Assembly: GCA_046303375.1 (NCBI GenBank)
Contig: JBKCGB010000029.1
Span: 1-12,170, forward strand
DNA: 12,170 nt
Direction of reading: 5' to 3'
Source: UBA965 sp046303375
GTDB lineage: Bacteria; Chloroflexota; Chloroflexia; Chloroflexales; Roseiflexaceae
The notes beneath the pieces are model-generated. The model saw only the letters and a list, made by a program, of their open reading frames with translations, made no database searches and was not told where the DNA came from. Positions 1 through 5,849 of this stretch are shown here, in pieces. A program made the translations under genes and the position numbers. How positions within the stretch are numbered: the stretch's first letter is position 1; each line of letters starts with the position of its first letter.

Positions 1-150
1 GAATGGTGCAATCCTGCGGGCGAATTTGATACACGTTGTGGATGTGATATGGCGAAAAATAGGCCATACCAGATTCATACCCGCTTGGATGCGCATCTTG
101 CGCTGACCTGTGCTGAGGTACTGCGGGGTTTATCACGGAAAAATAGTTGA
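1..150 (+). CDS. 3' end of an unidentified gene (partial)
   Basis: Frame 1 is open from the window edge to a TGA at 148-150 and gives the last 49 residues of a protein. The fragment has three cysteines in a C-x9-C-x-C arrangement (residues 3, 13 and 15 of the fragment) and then a basic, probably helical tail. The Cys cluster could hint at a metal site, but I recognise no family. Frame 2 is also open from the edge, though only to a stop at 104-106, so the frame assignment rests on length alone. An inverted repeat follows at 166-183. Confidence 0.4.
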   Translation, partial: EWCNPAGEFDTRCGCDMAKNRPYQIHTRLDAHLALTCAEVLRGLSRKNS

Positions 151-165
151 CCCTGGGTGAAATAT

Positions 166-183
166 TTTGGTAAAAATACCAAA
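166..183. promoter_or_regulatory. 7-bp inverted repeat / hairpin upstream of the first membrane-protein gene
   Basis: TTTGGTA (166-172) and TACCAAA (177-183) are perfect complements around an AAAA loop. No T-run follows, so it does not look like a terminator. The surrounding segment 163-180, TATTTTGGTAAAAATACC, is nearly the same as 4556-4574, TATTTTTGTAAAAAATACC (one substitution and one extra A). That second copy precedes the three-gene membrane-protein cluster. An operator or conserved hairpin shared by the two loci is an inference. Confidence 0.5.
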
Positions 184-187
184 TAAA

Positions 188-215
188 TTGGAACAATTAT
201 CGAGTACAGTATAGA
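188..215 (+). promoter_or_regulatory. Candidate sigma-70 type promoter for the 247-1077 gene
   Basis: TTGGAA at 188-193 and TATAGA at 210-215 are separated by 16 bp, a reasonable -35/-10 pair about 30 bp ahead of the chosen ATG. Each box matches the consensus only partly. It is supported by eye only. Confidence 0.35.
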
Positions 216-246
216 GAGAGAGTTGTTGAGGAATTTGAGGTGGATT

Positions 247-1077
247 ATGAATCCGCATAGTGTCATCCAATCGATGCAACCATTAGCCTCCATTCGCACC
301 GCACTCGATGTGCGCGCGCTGAAGGATGCCAAAAAATCCGAAAAAGAAATCGAAGAAGCGGTGCGGTGTGTGCGCGACCAAGTGTTTCACTTCCGCCAAA
401 CTGCAGAAGCGCTCGTTTCCAAAGCGGATCGCAGCCCACGTCTGTGTGCGGGTGCAATGGTGCTAATTGCGCGCCGGATGCTCTATTCACGGGTCAGCTA
501 CGAACTCTTTACGGCACTCGATGCCAAAGAATACGTGGTTGAGGCTACCAACTATATTCACAACCATACCAGCGTGCTCCTCAAAATGCTCCCCGACTAC
601 GAAATCACCGAAGTGCTCGAAATGGCTGAAGCCTTTGAGCAGACGCAGGATCTGAAATATTTCATCGAACACTACGACACCGTAGCTCAATACGACATAC
701 TGCGCGCCCAAGTGCACGACAAAAATACCCAATACATCGTTTTTGCATCGGTTGGAATCGCCGCAGTGGCATTGGCCGCACTGAGTTGGGTGCTGTCACC
801 TGTGGTGACAGTGTTGTGGCTGGTGGTGGGTGCCGCCATTGCCACCTATTACAGCTCGTGGCAACAAGGTGTGGCACAACGTGTCACCAGAATGACGGCT
901 GCCTGCTGTGATATCCCACGGGTCATGGCGCTGGCACGCCGCTACAAAAACACCATCATCGCCAAGTATGAGCTCGAGTCTGTACAGCGTGTGGTACAGG
1001 CGTTTTTCGGTGATATGTCGCCGAATTCGCACCTGACTGGCATTTTTTCTATCATCCAGATGCAAATCAATATGTAA
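247..1077 (+). CDS. Hypothetical membrane protein with a central transmembrane hairpin
   Basis: I do not recognise this 276-residue protein. Residues 1-160 are predicted helical and charged, with a Lys/Glu-rich stretch near 28-38. A hydrophobic hairpin at about 163-202 (two segments split near S184-P185) should cross or enter the membrane, and a basic C-terminal tail of about 70 residues follows, rich in Arg and Tyr. There is no signal peptide. ATG 247 is preferred because GAGGTGG (237-243) lies just upstream; an in-frame TTG at 223 would add eight residues but has no better ribosome site. The gene stands alone: it is followed by the tRNA promoter, and a hairpin (166-183) resembling the one before the 4654-6416 membrane cluster lies upstream. 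It could belong to the same functional group, but I see no convincing sequence match to those three proteins. Confidence 0.8.
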   Translation: MNPHSVIQSMQPLASIRTALDVRALKDAKKSEKEIEEAVRCVRDQVFHFRQTAEALVSKADRSPRLCAGAMVLIARRMLYSRVSYELFTALDAKEYVVEATNYIHNHTSVLLKMLPDYEITEVLEMAEAFEQTQDLKYFIEHYDTVAQYDILRAQVHDKNTQYIVFASVGIAAVALAALSWVLSPVVTVLWLVVGAAIATYYSSWQQGVAQRVTRMTAACCDIPRVMALARRYKNTIIAKYELESVQRVVQAFFGDMSPNSHLTGIFSIIQMQINM

Positions 1078-1078
1078 T

Positions 1079-1108
1079 TTGCATCTACAACGTGGCTTGT
1101 GCTATGAT
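1079..1108 (+). promoter_or_regulatory. Promoter of the tRNA-Thr gene
   Basis: TTGCAT (1079-1084), an 18-bp spacer and TATGAT (1103-1108) form a good sigma-70 type promoter. The triplet TGC before the -10 also makes it an extended -10 site. It starts two bases beyond the stop codon of the 247-1077 gene, and initiation would fall a few bases ahead of the tRNA 5' end. Confidence 0.6.
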
Positions 1109-1119
1109 GTGGGTGAAAT

Positions 1120-1194
1120 GCCGATGTAGCTCAGTGGCAGAGCAGCTGTTTCGTAAACAGCAGGTCGTCGGTTCAACCCCGACCATCGGCTCCA
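1120..1194 (+). tRNA. tRNA-Thr (anticodon CGT)
   Basis: A full cloverleaf can be folded by hand. The acceptor stem is GCCGATG (1120-1126) with CATCGGC (1184-1190). The D-stem is GCTC/GAGC (1129-1132, 1140-1143). The anticodon stem is GCTGT/ACAGC (1145-1149, 1157-1161) with a seven-base loop carrying CGT at 1152-1154. The T-stem is GTCGG/CCGAC (1167-1171, 1179-1183) with loop TTCAACC. The discriminator is T1191 and the CCA end is encoded (1192-1194). It decodes the threonine codon ACG. A T6 run lies at 1197-1202. Confidence 0.97.
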
Positions 1195-1229
1195 CGTTTT
1201 TTCATACCATCGTCCATATGTGGTGTTGT

Positions 1230-1263
1230 GGCACCGAGGAGCATCCTCAGCCAGCTATTTTTT
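1230..1263 (+). terminator. Possible rho-independent terminator after the tRNA gene
   Basis: GGC-acc-GAGGA, loop GCA, then TCCTC-a-GCC form a short interrupted stem (1230-1252). TTTTTT follows at 1258-1263 after a five-base gap. The stem is weak and the gap longer than ideal, so this is only a candidate. It sits between the tRNA and the palindrome of the sugar operon and could insulate the two units. Confidence 0.4.
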
Positions 1264-1265
1264 GT

Positions 1266-1297
1266 GTATAAATGTCCGAACATTCGCACATTTATAC
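1266..1297. promoter_or_regulatory. 32-bp near-perfect palindrome, probable operator of the sugar operon
   Basis: GTATAAATGT (1266-1275) and ACATTTATAC (1288-1297) are perfect 10-bp inverted arms. Inside them CGAA (1277-1280) and TTCG (1283-1286) also pair. Only the C/C pair at 1276/1287 and the central CA break the symmetry. It ends 36 bp before the ATG of the dehydrogenase gene, and a weak -10 candidate TATACT (1293-1298) overlaps its right edge, the usual place for a repressor site. A dimeric sugar-responsive regulator (LacI, GntR or a similar family) is inferred; no regulator gene is in the window. Confidence 0.65.
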
Positions 1298-1333
1298 TAT
1301 CCTATCTCCATACAATACAGAGGAGGCGCAACG

Positions 1334-2287
1334 ATGCGAGTCGGAATGATTGGAATCGGTGGGATTGCTGATGTCTATCGCAAGGCACTCAAGGAATACC
1401 AACAGCCGGTGAGGGCGGTGTGTGATATCAATGCCACCCGCGTACAAGAGGTTGCTGCAGCTGAGCAATGCCAGGGCTACACCGATTACCGTGAAATGCT
1501 GGCCAAAGAATCCCTCGATGCGGTCTTTGTTTCCATTCCGCCGGGTGCACATCGTGATCATGTCATCGACGTGGTCAATGCGGGGTCTGCGGTCTTTGTG
1601 GCCAAGCCGATTGGGCTCGACATTCAGTTAGTTGAGCGGACCTTGGCGGCGATTACCAAGGCGGGTGTCATCAATCAGGTCGGCTACATGTCACGCTATT
1701 CGGACATGGCCAGCAAGGCCCGTGAGCTGATTGGTGATCGCAAGGTGGTGATGGGACTGGGACGTTTCATGGTGCGCATGGGTGCCAATCACCCGTGGTG
1801 GGGCAAACGTGCCATTTGTGGTGGCCAGATTGTCGAGCAGAGCACGCATCAATTCGACTTTTTGCGCTATGTGATGGGCGAAGTCAGCGAAGTGCACGCC
1901 TATGGGCACAAAGGGGCTGGCGACGACATTGCAGATTTCGAAGATAGCACGATTGTGACGCTCCATTTCGCCAACGGTGGCATTGGTACGGTGGTGAGCA
2001 CCAGTTGTACCGACGTGCCTGATGGCTGTGGCTGGGAGTTTACCGGGCGTGATTTGTACTTGCGCATGATCATGGATGTCAACCTGTCGGGTGTCATCGA
2101 TGGGCAGCCAGTGAGCTACACAGGTATTGAGACCGGCTATATTCGTCAGGTTGGCGAGTTTTTGACTGCAGTGAAAAGTAAAAACCAACAATTGGTACGC
2201 TCTGCGTATGCTGATGCAGTCAAGTCGCTCAAAGTGACCTTGGCGGCGGAGCAGGCGTTGCAGACAGGGCGACCAGTGCGCCTTTGA
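1334..2287 (+). CDS. Gfo/Idh/MocA family NAD(P)-dependent sugar/cyclitol dehydrogenase
   Basis: This 317-residue protein should oxidise a hydroxyl of a sugar, sugar derivative or inositol using NAD(P). An N-terminal Rossmann fold is shown by the GxGGIA dinucleotide motif (G7-A12) after the first strand and by acidic D31 after the second strand, which favours NAD. The family's E-K-P motif is present as A90-K91-P92, keeping the catalytic lysine. The second half carries the conserved G-G-Q-x-V-E-Q-x-x-H-x-x-D block (163-175) with H172 and D175 in the catalytic region. Length is normal for the family. ATG 1334 is chosen because AGGAGG (1321-1326) lies seven bases upstream; the frame is open further 5' but would read through the palindrome. 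It is first in a three-gene operon with two TIM-barrel isomerases, so a keto-sugar product passed to those enzymes is likely. The substrate cannot be read from sequence. Confidence 0.93.
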   Translation: MRVGMIGIGGIADVYRKALKEYQQPVRAVCDINATRVQEVAAAEQCQGYTDYREMLAKESLDAVFVSIPPGAHRDHVIDVVNAGSAVFVAKPIGLDIQLVERTLAAITKAGVINQVGYMSRYSDMASKARELIGDRKVVMGLGRFMVRMGANHPWWGKRAICGGQIVEQSTHQFDFLRYVMGEVSEVHAYGHKGAGDDIADFEDSTIVTLHFANGGIGTVVSTSCTDVPDGCGWEFTGRDLYLRMIMDVNLSGVIDGQPVSYTGIETGYIRQVGEFLTAVKSKNQQLVRSAYADAVKSLKVTLAAEQALQTGRPVRL

Positions 2288-2305
2288 TAGTGGAAAGAGA
2301 CAATC

Positions 2306-3127
2306 ATGCAGATTGGTACCCTCCAAAACGTGCTCAATGAGCCACTCGGAAGTAGCTTTGTGCAGGCGGCACGGCTGGGGTTTGATTGTATTGAGCTCGA
2401 TTGGAATGCGCCAGCCGATGCGTTACCGGGGGGGGTGATGAGCCCCACAATGCGCAACATGATGCAGCAGACGGCGCGCACCAACGGAGTGACTATTCAG
2501 TCGGTGGCCGCACACTTCCTCAACAATGGTGGGATTGCAAGCACGGACAGCACCGTGGTGGCTGCTGGTATGCTCAACATCCGCCGTGGCATCGAGCTGT
2601 GTGCTAGCATCGGGGCAACGGTATTGTTGGTGCCCTTCTTTTTTCATGGCGAAATCGTGGGTGAAGACGGGATTGCGCGGTTGACCGACAATCTCGCCCG
2701 TTTGGCAAGTGATGCTGCCAGTGCCAACGTGAAACTCGGCATCGAAAACACACTCACTGCCACGCAAAATGCTGCCATCGTCGATGCGGTCAAATCACCG
2801 TTTGTGGGTGTCTATTGGGATATGGCCAATGGGATTGCGTGTGGGTATGACGCAGTGGCGGACGTACGCACGCTAGGCAAGCGCCTCGTGCAGGTGCACG
2901 CCAAAGAATTCAAGCATGACGGTGGTATGCGTGGCACACGCGCCAATCCGCGCTTCGACCTGCTCAACGCCAAACCACTTGGGCAGGGTGATGTGCCGGT
3001 GCCAGGGGTGATTGCGGCGCTCAAAGCAGTCGGTTATACCGGTGCAATCGTGCTTGAGACCGGTAGTTTTGGCAATCATCATGCCTCGGCGCAGGCGGCT
3101 GGTCAGTATCTGCGTTCATTGCTGTAG
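2306..3127 (+). CDS. Sugar phosphate isomerase/epimerase family TIM-barrel protein (first)
   Basis: This 273-residue protein fits the xylose-isomerase-like TIM-barrel (AP endonuclease 2) superfamily, which includes tagatose/psicose 3-epimerases, UlaE-type epimerases and inosose dehydratases. Residues fitting the metal and catalytic set are E147 (in GIENT), D172 (in YWDMAN), H198 (in VHAKEF) and E251 (in VLETGSF), each at the end of a predicted strand. This supports an active divalent-metal enzyme acting on a keto-sugar. There is no signal peptide, so it is cytoplasmic. It starts 18 bases after the dehydrogenase stop with a modest purine-rich ribosome site, and the next gene begins nine bases after its stop. 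Position and family point to conversion of the dehydrogenase product. Whether it epimerises, dehydrates or cleaves the substrate cannot be told here. Confidence 0.9.
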   Translation: MQIGTLQNVLNEPLGSSFVQAARLGFDCIELDWNAPADALPGGVMSPTMRNMMQQTARTNGVTIQSVAAHFLNNGGIASTDSTVVAAGMLNIRRGIELCASIGATVLLVPFFFHGEIVGEDGIARLTDNLARLASDAASANVKLGIENTLTATQNAAIVDAVKSPFVGVYWDMANGIACGYDAVADVRTLGKRLVQVHAKEFKHDGGMRGTRANPRFDLLNAKPLGQGDVPVPGVIAALKAVGYTGAIVLETGSFGNHHASAQAAGQYLRSLL

Positions 3128-3136
3128 GAGGGAGAC

Positions 3137-3937
3137 ATGCATCTCTCGTTTATCACTGCCAATTATGTGGCGCGCCAAGTCGGCTTCAACATGACCGAAG
3201 GCTGGGGGCAGGGCGACAAGGCGACCAATGACTATTTCCGCCCCGTTGAGACCTATGCTGAGCGCTTTGGTGAGCTCCTCGACCAGATTGTGGCACAGGG
3301 GTACCGGCATGTGGACATCTGGACTGCCCATCTCAACTGGGCATGGGCTACTCCCGCACATCTCGCCATTGCCAACCAGCAGCTCAAGGCGCGCGGTCTG
3401 ACTGCACTCTGCTACGGGGGGCGTTTCGGTGAAACACTGGCAGAATTCACCACGGTGTGTCAGACCGCTCACGCGCTCGGCATTACCGTCCTCGCGGGCT
3501 CAACCGGAGCCCTCAGCAAGGATCGTGCCGGCGTGGTGCGTGTCTTGCAGCAGTACGGCGTGCGGCTTGCTATTGAAAACCACCCCCAAGAAAAAACACC
3601 CGCAGATATCCTGGCGCAAATTGGTGATGGTGGAAATGGCACTATTGGTACCGCCATTGATACGGGCTGGTGGGGCACCCAAGGTTACGATGCCGCCAAA
3701 GCGCTTGTTGAGCTTTACCCACATATTTTTTCGGTGCACCTCAAAGATGTGCTGGCAGCGGGCGCTCACGATACCTGCCGCTGGGGACAGGGGGTGGTGC
3801 CCATCGAGGAGTGTGTGCGTATTTTGCGTGCCAAAGGGTATACTGGCCCGATCGCCGTCGAACACGAACCCAACACGTATGACCCCACCGCGGATTGTGT
3901 GGCCATGCATCAGATGATGGCTGCGTGGTGGCGCTAG
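3137..3937 (+). CDS. Sugar phosphate isomerase/epimerase family TIM-barrel protein (second)
   Basis: This is a second, clearly different 266-residue member of the xylose-isomerase-like TIM-barrel superfamily. The expected residues are E147 (in AIENHP), D175 (in AIDTGWW), H201 (in VHLKDV) and E242 (in VEHEP). Extra aromatic residues lie in the first third (W23, W62, W68, W70) and W178-W179 after D175; they may line a substrate pocket for a glycoside or aglycone, though that is speculation. A strong AGGAGGGAGA site precedes ATG 3137, nine bases after the previous stop, so it is translated from the same mRNA. Little identity to its neighbour is visible outside the motifs, so the pair probably does successive or cooperating steps, not duplicate work. 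A strong hairpin ends the operon 35 bases later. Confidence 0.9.
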   Translation: MHLSFITANYVARQVGFNMTEGWGQGDKATNDYFRPVETYAERFGELLDQIVAQGYRHVDIWTAHLNWAWATPAHLAIANQQLKARGLTALCYGGRFGETLAEFTTVCQTAHALGITVLAGSTGALSKDRAGVVRVLQQYGVRLAIENHPQEKTPADILAQIGDGGNGTIGTAIDTGWWGTQGYDAAKALVELYPHIFSVHLKDVLAAGAHDTCRWGQGVVPIEECVRILRAKGYTGPIAVEHEPNTYDPTADCVAMHQMMAAWWR

Positions 3938-3972
3938 GGAATCTGTCTGTCGCCGTGTATCGCTACAACCCG

Positions 3973-4010
3973 CATCCCCCTGGCACTCCATGCAGAGTGC
4001 CAGGGGGATG
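3973..4010. terminator. Strong hairpin terminator between convergent genes
   Basis: A perfect 16-bp stem (3973-3988 with 3995-4010), rich in G/C, encloses the loop CATGCA. TATTTAT follows on the + strand. It lies 35 bases after the sugar operon and three bases beyond the stop codon of the converging minus-strand ORF, so it can serve both. The T-rich tract is weak on either strand. Confidence 0.75.
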
Positions 4011-4013
4011 TAT

Positions 4014-4532
4014 TTATCCCAATACGCGCGCCACGGGTGCATAGCTCAGGCGCTGTGCGTAGTGTGTGGCACGTTCAGCGTGATACACTGGGCCGCGTGA
4101 ATGCTCTGCAAATGTAATGTCGTAACCCAAAATCGCCAGGCGCATATGGAGCTTACATGCGATGATGGGGCGCAGTGGCATGTCGCATAATCGCTCTGCA
4201 GCACGTACATCGGGCACAATGTCGGTCGTGGTATTGCCCAGCATCCATGCCCAGTGGTGCAGTTGGAGTCGATGTGCGCGCACATCGTTGTTGAGTTTCA
4301 ATGCTGTTTGCATGCTTGGCGTTGCATGCGCTGGATTCACCCATGCCTGCAACCCATAGAGCATGCTGGCATAGTCGCTGATGCCCAGGAGCATATTCAT
4401 GGGAACAGGGATGTCTGTGAGGAGTGCTGTAACGGCATGATATGATTCGAGACCCCGAGTGATAATGTCTTGTGCCTGTGTTTCGTCGATGTGGCACAGT
4501 GCTTCTGCATAAATACACAATGATGCCGACAT
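4014..4532 (-). CDS. Hypothetical ORF, possibly a remnant gene
   Basis: A minus-strand ORF with TAA at 4014-4016 encodes about 172 residues from ATG 4530-4532, or 188 from GTG 4578-4580. The product is mostly helical, His- and Ala-rich, without membrane segments or a signal peptide. I recognise no family. Neither start has a visible Shine-Dalgarno sequence, and the longer form would translate straight through the 4552-4576 hairpin. The frame is closed upstream by a stop at 4608-4610. A real leaderless gene, the C-terminal remnant of a larger helical-repeat protein, or a chance ORF all remain possible. The terminator placed just after its stop mildly favours a transcribed gene. Confidence 0.45.
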   Translation of the reverse strand: MSASLCIYAEALCHIDETQAQDIITRGLESYHAVTALLTDIPVPMNMLLGISDYASMLYGLQAWVNPAHATPSMQTALKLNNDVRAHRLQLHHWAWMLGNTTTDIVPDVRAAERLCDMPLRPIIACKLHMRLAILGYDITFAEHSRGPVYHAERATHYAQRLSYAPVARVLG

Positions 4533-4551
4533 TGTAGCATGAGGATGTAGC

Positions 4552-4576
4552 CGGGTATTTTTGTAAAAAATACCCG
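4552..4576. promoter_or_regulatory. 11-bp perfect inverted repeat upstream of the membrane-protein cluster
   Basis: CGGGTATTTTT (4552-4562) and AAAAATACCCG (4566-4576) pair perfectly around the loop GTA. The T-run is inside the stem, so it is not a normal terminator. It lies about 80 bases before the first gene of the three-gene membrane cluster and at the 5' end of the opposing minus-strand ORF. Its core is almost the same as that at 163-180. A binding site for a shared regulator is inferred. Confidence 0.5.
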
Positions 4577-4605
4577 ACACAAATGGTGAATTTGCATGTA
4601 CAATT

Positions 4606-4614
4606 TGCTATACA
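4606..4614 (+). promoter_or_regulatory. Candidate extended -10 promoter of the membrane-protein cluster
   Basis: TGC followed by TATACA (4609-4614) is an extended -10 element 40 bases ahead of ATG 4654. No good -35 box is seen at the right distance, as is common for extended -10 promoters. The stretch TTGCATGTACAA (4592-4603) just upstream matches 11 of 12 bases of the start of the tRNA promoter (1079-1090), perhaps by chance. Confidence 0.35.
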
Positions 4615-4653
4615 AGCAGTTGGTAGTCATATGTGCGTATCATGGAGCATGCG

Positions 4654-5172
4654 ATGGAGCAAGTGTGGCAATTTGTGCAGATGTGTGTGCACTGGGTGGT
4701 CAATCTGCCCTGGGGCAGATGGCTGACCGCATTTACGCAGATGTCGTTGCCTGAATGGGCTGGATTTCTGGCGAGTCTGGCCGGTATCATCGCATTTGTG
4801 ATCGGTATTCCGCGCCTGCGCAGTTTTCATTACACACAACGGTATCGCGTCTTTGTGGAGCTCTACAAACTCAACGAACAACTGATGTCGCGCCTGCGTT
4901 CCAACGACGTCGCCACTGCCAAAACATACCGTGAAGCCTTGCGTGACTACATTCATGCCAATAGCTTCGAGTTTTCGGCGCGAGATAACACGTACATCTA
5001 TGAGCAATGGCAGAAAGCCAACACCCAAGCCATTAAACTGATGACCGCCATGGAAGAAAAAAATGTCCGCTACAACGATTTACCAGACATCGCCGAACTC
5101 ATCGAACTGCGTGGTCGCCTCTACAGTGAAATCAAAAAACTACGCAAGGCACCGATTAGCATGAATGACTGA
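4654..5172 (+). CDS. Trp-rich small membrane protein, paralog 1 of 3 (unknown function)
   Basis: This 172-residue protein is not recognised. The N terminus (1-28) is aromatic and amphipathic with Trp at 5, 14, 20 and 23. A clear transmembrane segment spans about 35-53, followed by a basic patch and a cytoplasmic helical domain from about 60 to the end. The domain shares an ungapped motif with the next gene: I100-H101-x-N103-x-F105-x-F107-x2-R110-x5-Y116-x2-W119-Q120-x-A122-N123. ATG 4654 is chosen because GGAG (4644-4647) sits six bases upstream and because it brings V4, W5, Q6, V12 and W14 into register with paralog 2; in-frame GTG 4633 and ATG 4642 lack a ribosome site. It ends 17 bases before paralog 2, so the two are cotranscribed. 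Confidence 0.8.
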   Translation: MEQVWQFVQMCVHWVVNLPWGRWLTAFTQMSLPEWAGFLASLAGIIAFVIGIPRLRSFHYTQRYRVFVELYKLNEQLMSRLRSNDVATAKTYREALRDYIHANSFEFSARDNTYIYEQWQKANTQAIKLMTAMEEKNVRYNDLPDIAELIELRGRLYSEIKKLRKAPISMND

Positions 5173-5189
5173 TACGAGGAGCGTGGAGT

Positions 5190-5771
5190 ATGGATACACT
5201 CTGGCAACTATGGCAGACAGTGGTGATATGGGCAGGGATGGTGTGGGCGTGGCTTCTCATGGCATGGGGGTGGATCACGAGTCTCAACGTGACGATGCCA
5301 ACCAGTGGCGATGCGCTGGTGGTGGGTTTCTTGGCCGGTTGGAACTGGCTGATGACAAATACGGCTACTCAAGCTGATTTTCTGGCCAATCTTGTTACCA
5401 TTCTTGCACCAATTCTGGCATACCTCTACCGCGGTTTTTTGGCAGACATCTTGATTCGTTTCGACAATCAGGAACAGAAACGTGCCTTGAGTCGCTTTCT
5501 CGAGTTGACAACTGCTTCGATTAACGCATCGAATGCGCGGTTGCTCGCCGATGCACAAAAAAACCAAAAAGCCCTCGTCGAAGATATTCACAACAACCGC
5601 TACGTGTTTAAGTCGCGTGTATTCGACACGTTGTACAAAGAGTGGCAGCAGGCCAACAACGAATTGCGCAACAACATCAAGTACATCGAAAGTAAACGGT
5701 TCGATAAAGTGAGTACCACCAAGCTCAAGGATTTTCAAGCGCATATTGAGGGAATGCTGAAATCAATGTAG
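5190..5771 (+). CDS. Trp-rich small membrane protein, paralog 2 of 3 (unknown function)
   Basis: This 193-residue protein is not recognised. Residues 1-31 are very Trp-rich (W5, W8, W14, W19, W21, W26, W28) and likely form a first membrane helix. A second hydrophobic stretch lies at about 41-55 and a clear one at about 64-82. The rest is a charged helical domain carrying I133-H134-x-N136-x-Y138-x-F140-x2-R143-x5-Y149-x2-W152-Q153-x-A155-N156, which aligns without gaps to paralog 1 at an offset of 33. The tail (160-193) is Lys-rich and may be coiled coil. GAGGAG (5176-5181) gives an eight-base spacing to ATG 5190. It follows paralog 1 by 17 bases. A membrane-anchored scaffold or small-molecule-sensing partner would fit the architecture, but no function is claimed. 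Confidence 0.82.
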   Translation: MDTLWQLWQTVVIWAGMVWAWLLMAWGWITSLNVTMPTSGDALVVGFLAGWNWLMTNTATQADFLANLVTILAPILAYLYRGFLADILIRFDNQEQKRALSRFLELTTASINASNARLLADAQKNQKALVEDIHNNRYVFKSRVFDTLYKEWQQANNELRNNIKYIESKRFDKVSTTKLKDFQAHIEGMLKSM

Positions 5772-5816
5772 CGATGGGATGGCATGTCTGTGTGTGCATA
5801 CCAGATTAGTGGTATA

Positions 5817-5825
5817 TGCTACACT
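5817..5825 (+). promoter_or_regulatory. Candidate extended -10 promoter of paralog 3
   Basis: TGC plus TACACT (5820-5825) resembles an extended -10 site 24 bases ahead of ATG 5850. Just upstream ATACCA (5798-5803) and TGGTAT (5810-5815) form a 6-bp inverted repeat, a possible control site. The 78-base gap after paralog 2 makes a separate promoter plausible. Confidence 0.3.
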
Positions 5826-5849
5826 GAGGGTAAGTGGTAAGGATCGTGC

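Noticed and set aside
1120..1194. tRNA-Thr as an integration site of a mobile element
   Set aside because: No duplicate of the tRNA 3' end was found by eye elsewhere in the window, and no integrase, transposase or phage gene is present.
1266..1297. Long palindrome as a terminator
   Set aside because: It has no T-run after it, an A+T-rich outer stem, and lies at the promoter position of the next operon, which fits an operator better.
1691..2326. 211-codon minus-strand ORF opposite the dehydrogenase gene
   Set aside because: It is fully antisense to a well-supported Gfo/Idh/MocA gene, is rich in His, Thr and Leu without domain motifs, and has no ribosome site.
3500..4042. 180-codon minus-strand ORF opposite the second isomerase
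   Set aside because: It overlaps the coding part of a clear TIM-barrel gene and the terminator hairpin, and shows no recognisable motifs.
4153..4518. Alternative minus-strand frame of 121 codons within the orphan ORF region
   Set aside because: It is shorter and very rich in His, Arg and Cys; the overlapping frame ending at 4014 has a more protein-like composition and ends next to a terminator.
4552..4576. Hairpin as a rho-independent terminator
   Set aside because: The T-run is part of the stem and not downstream of it, and there is no gene ending just before it on either strand.
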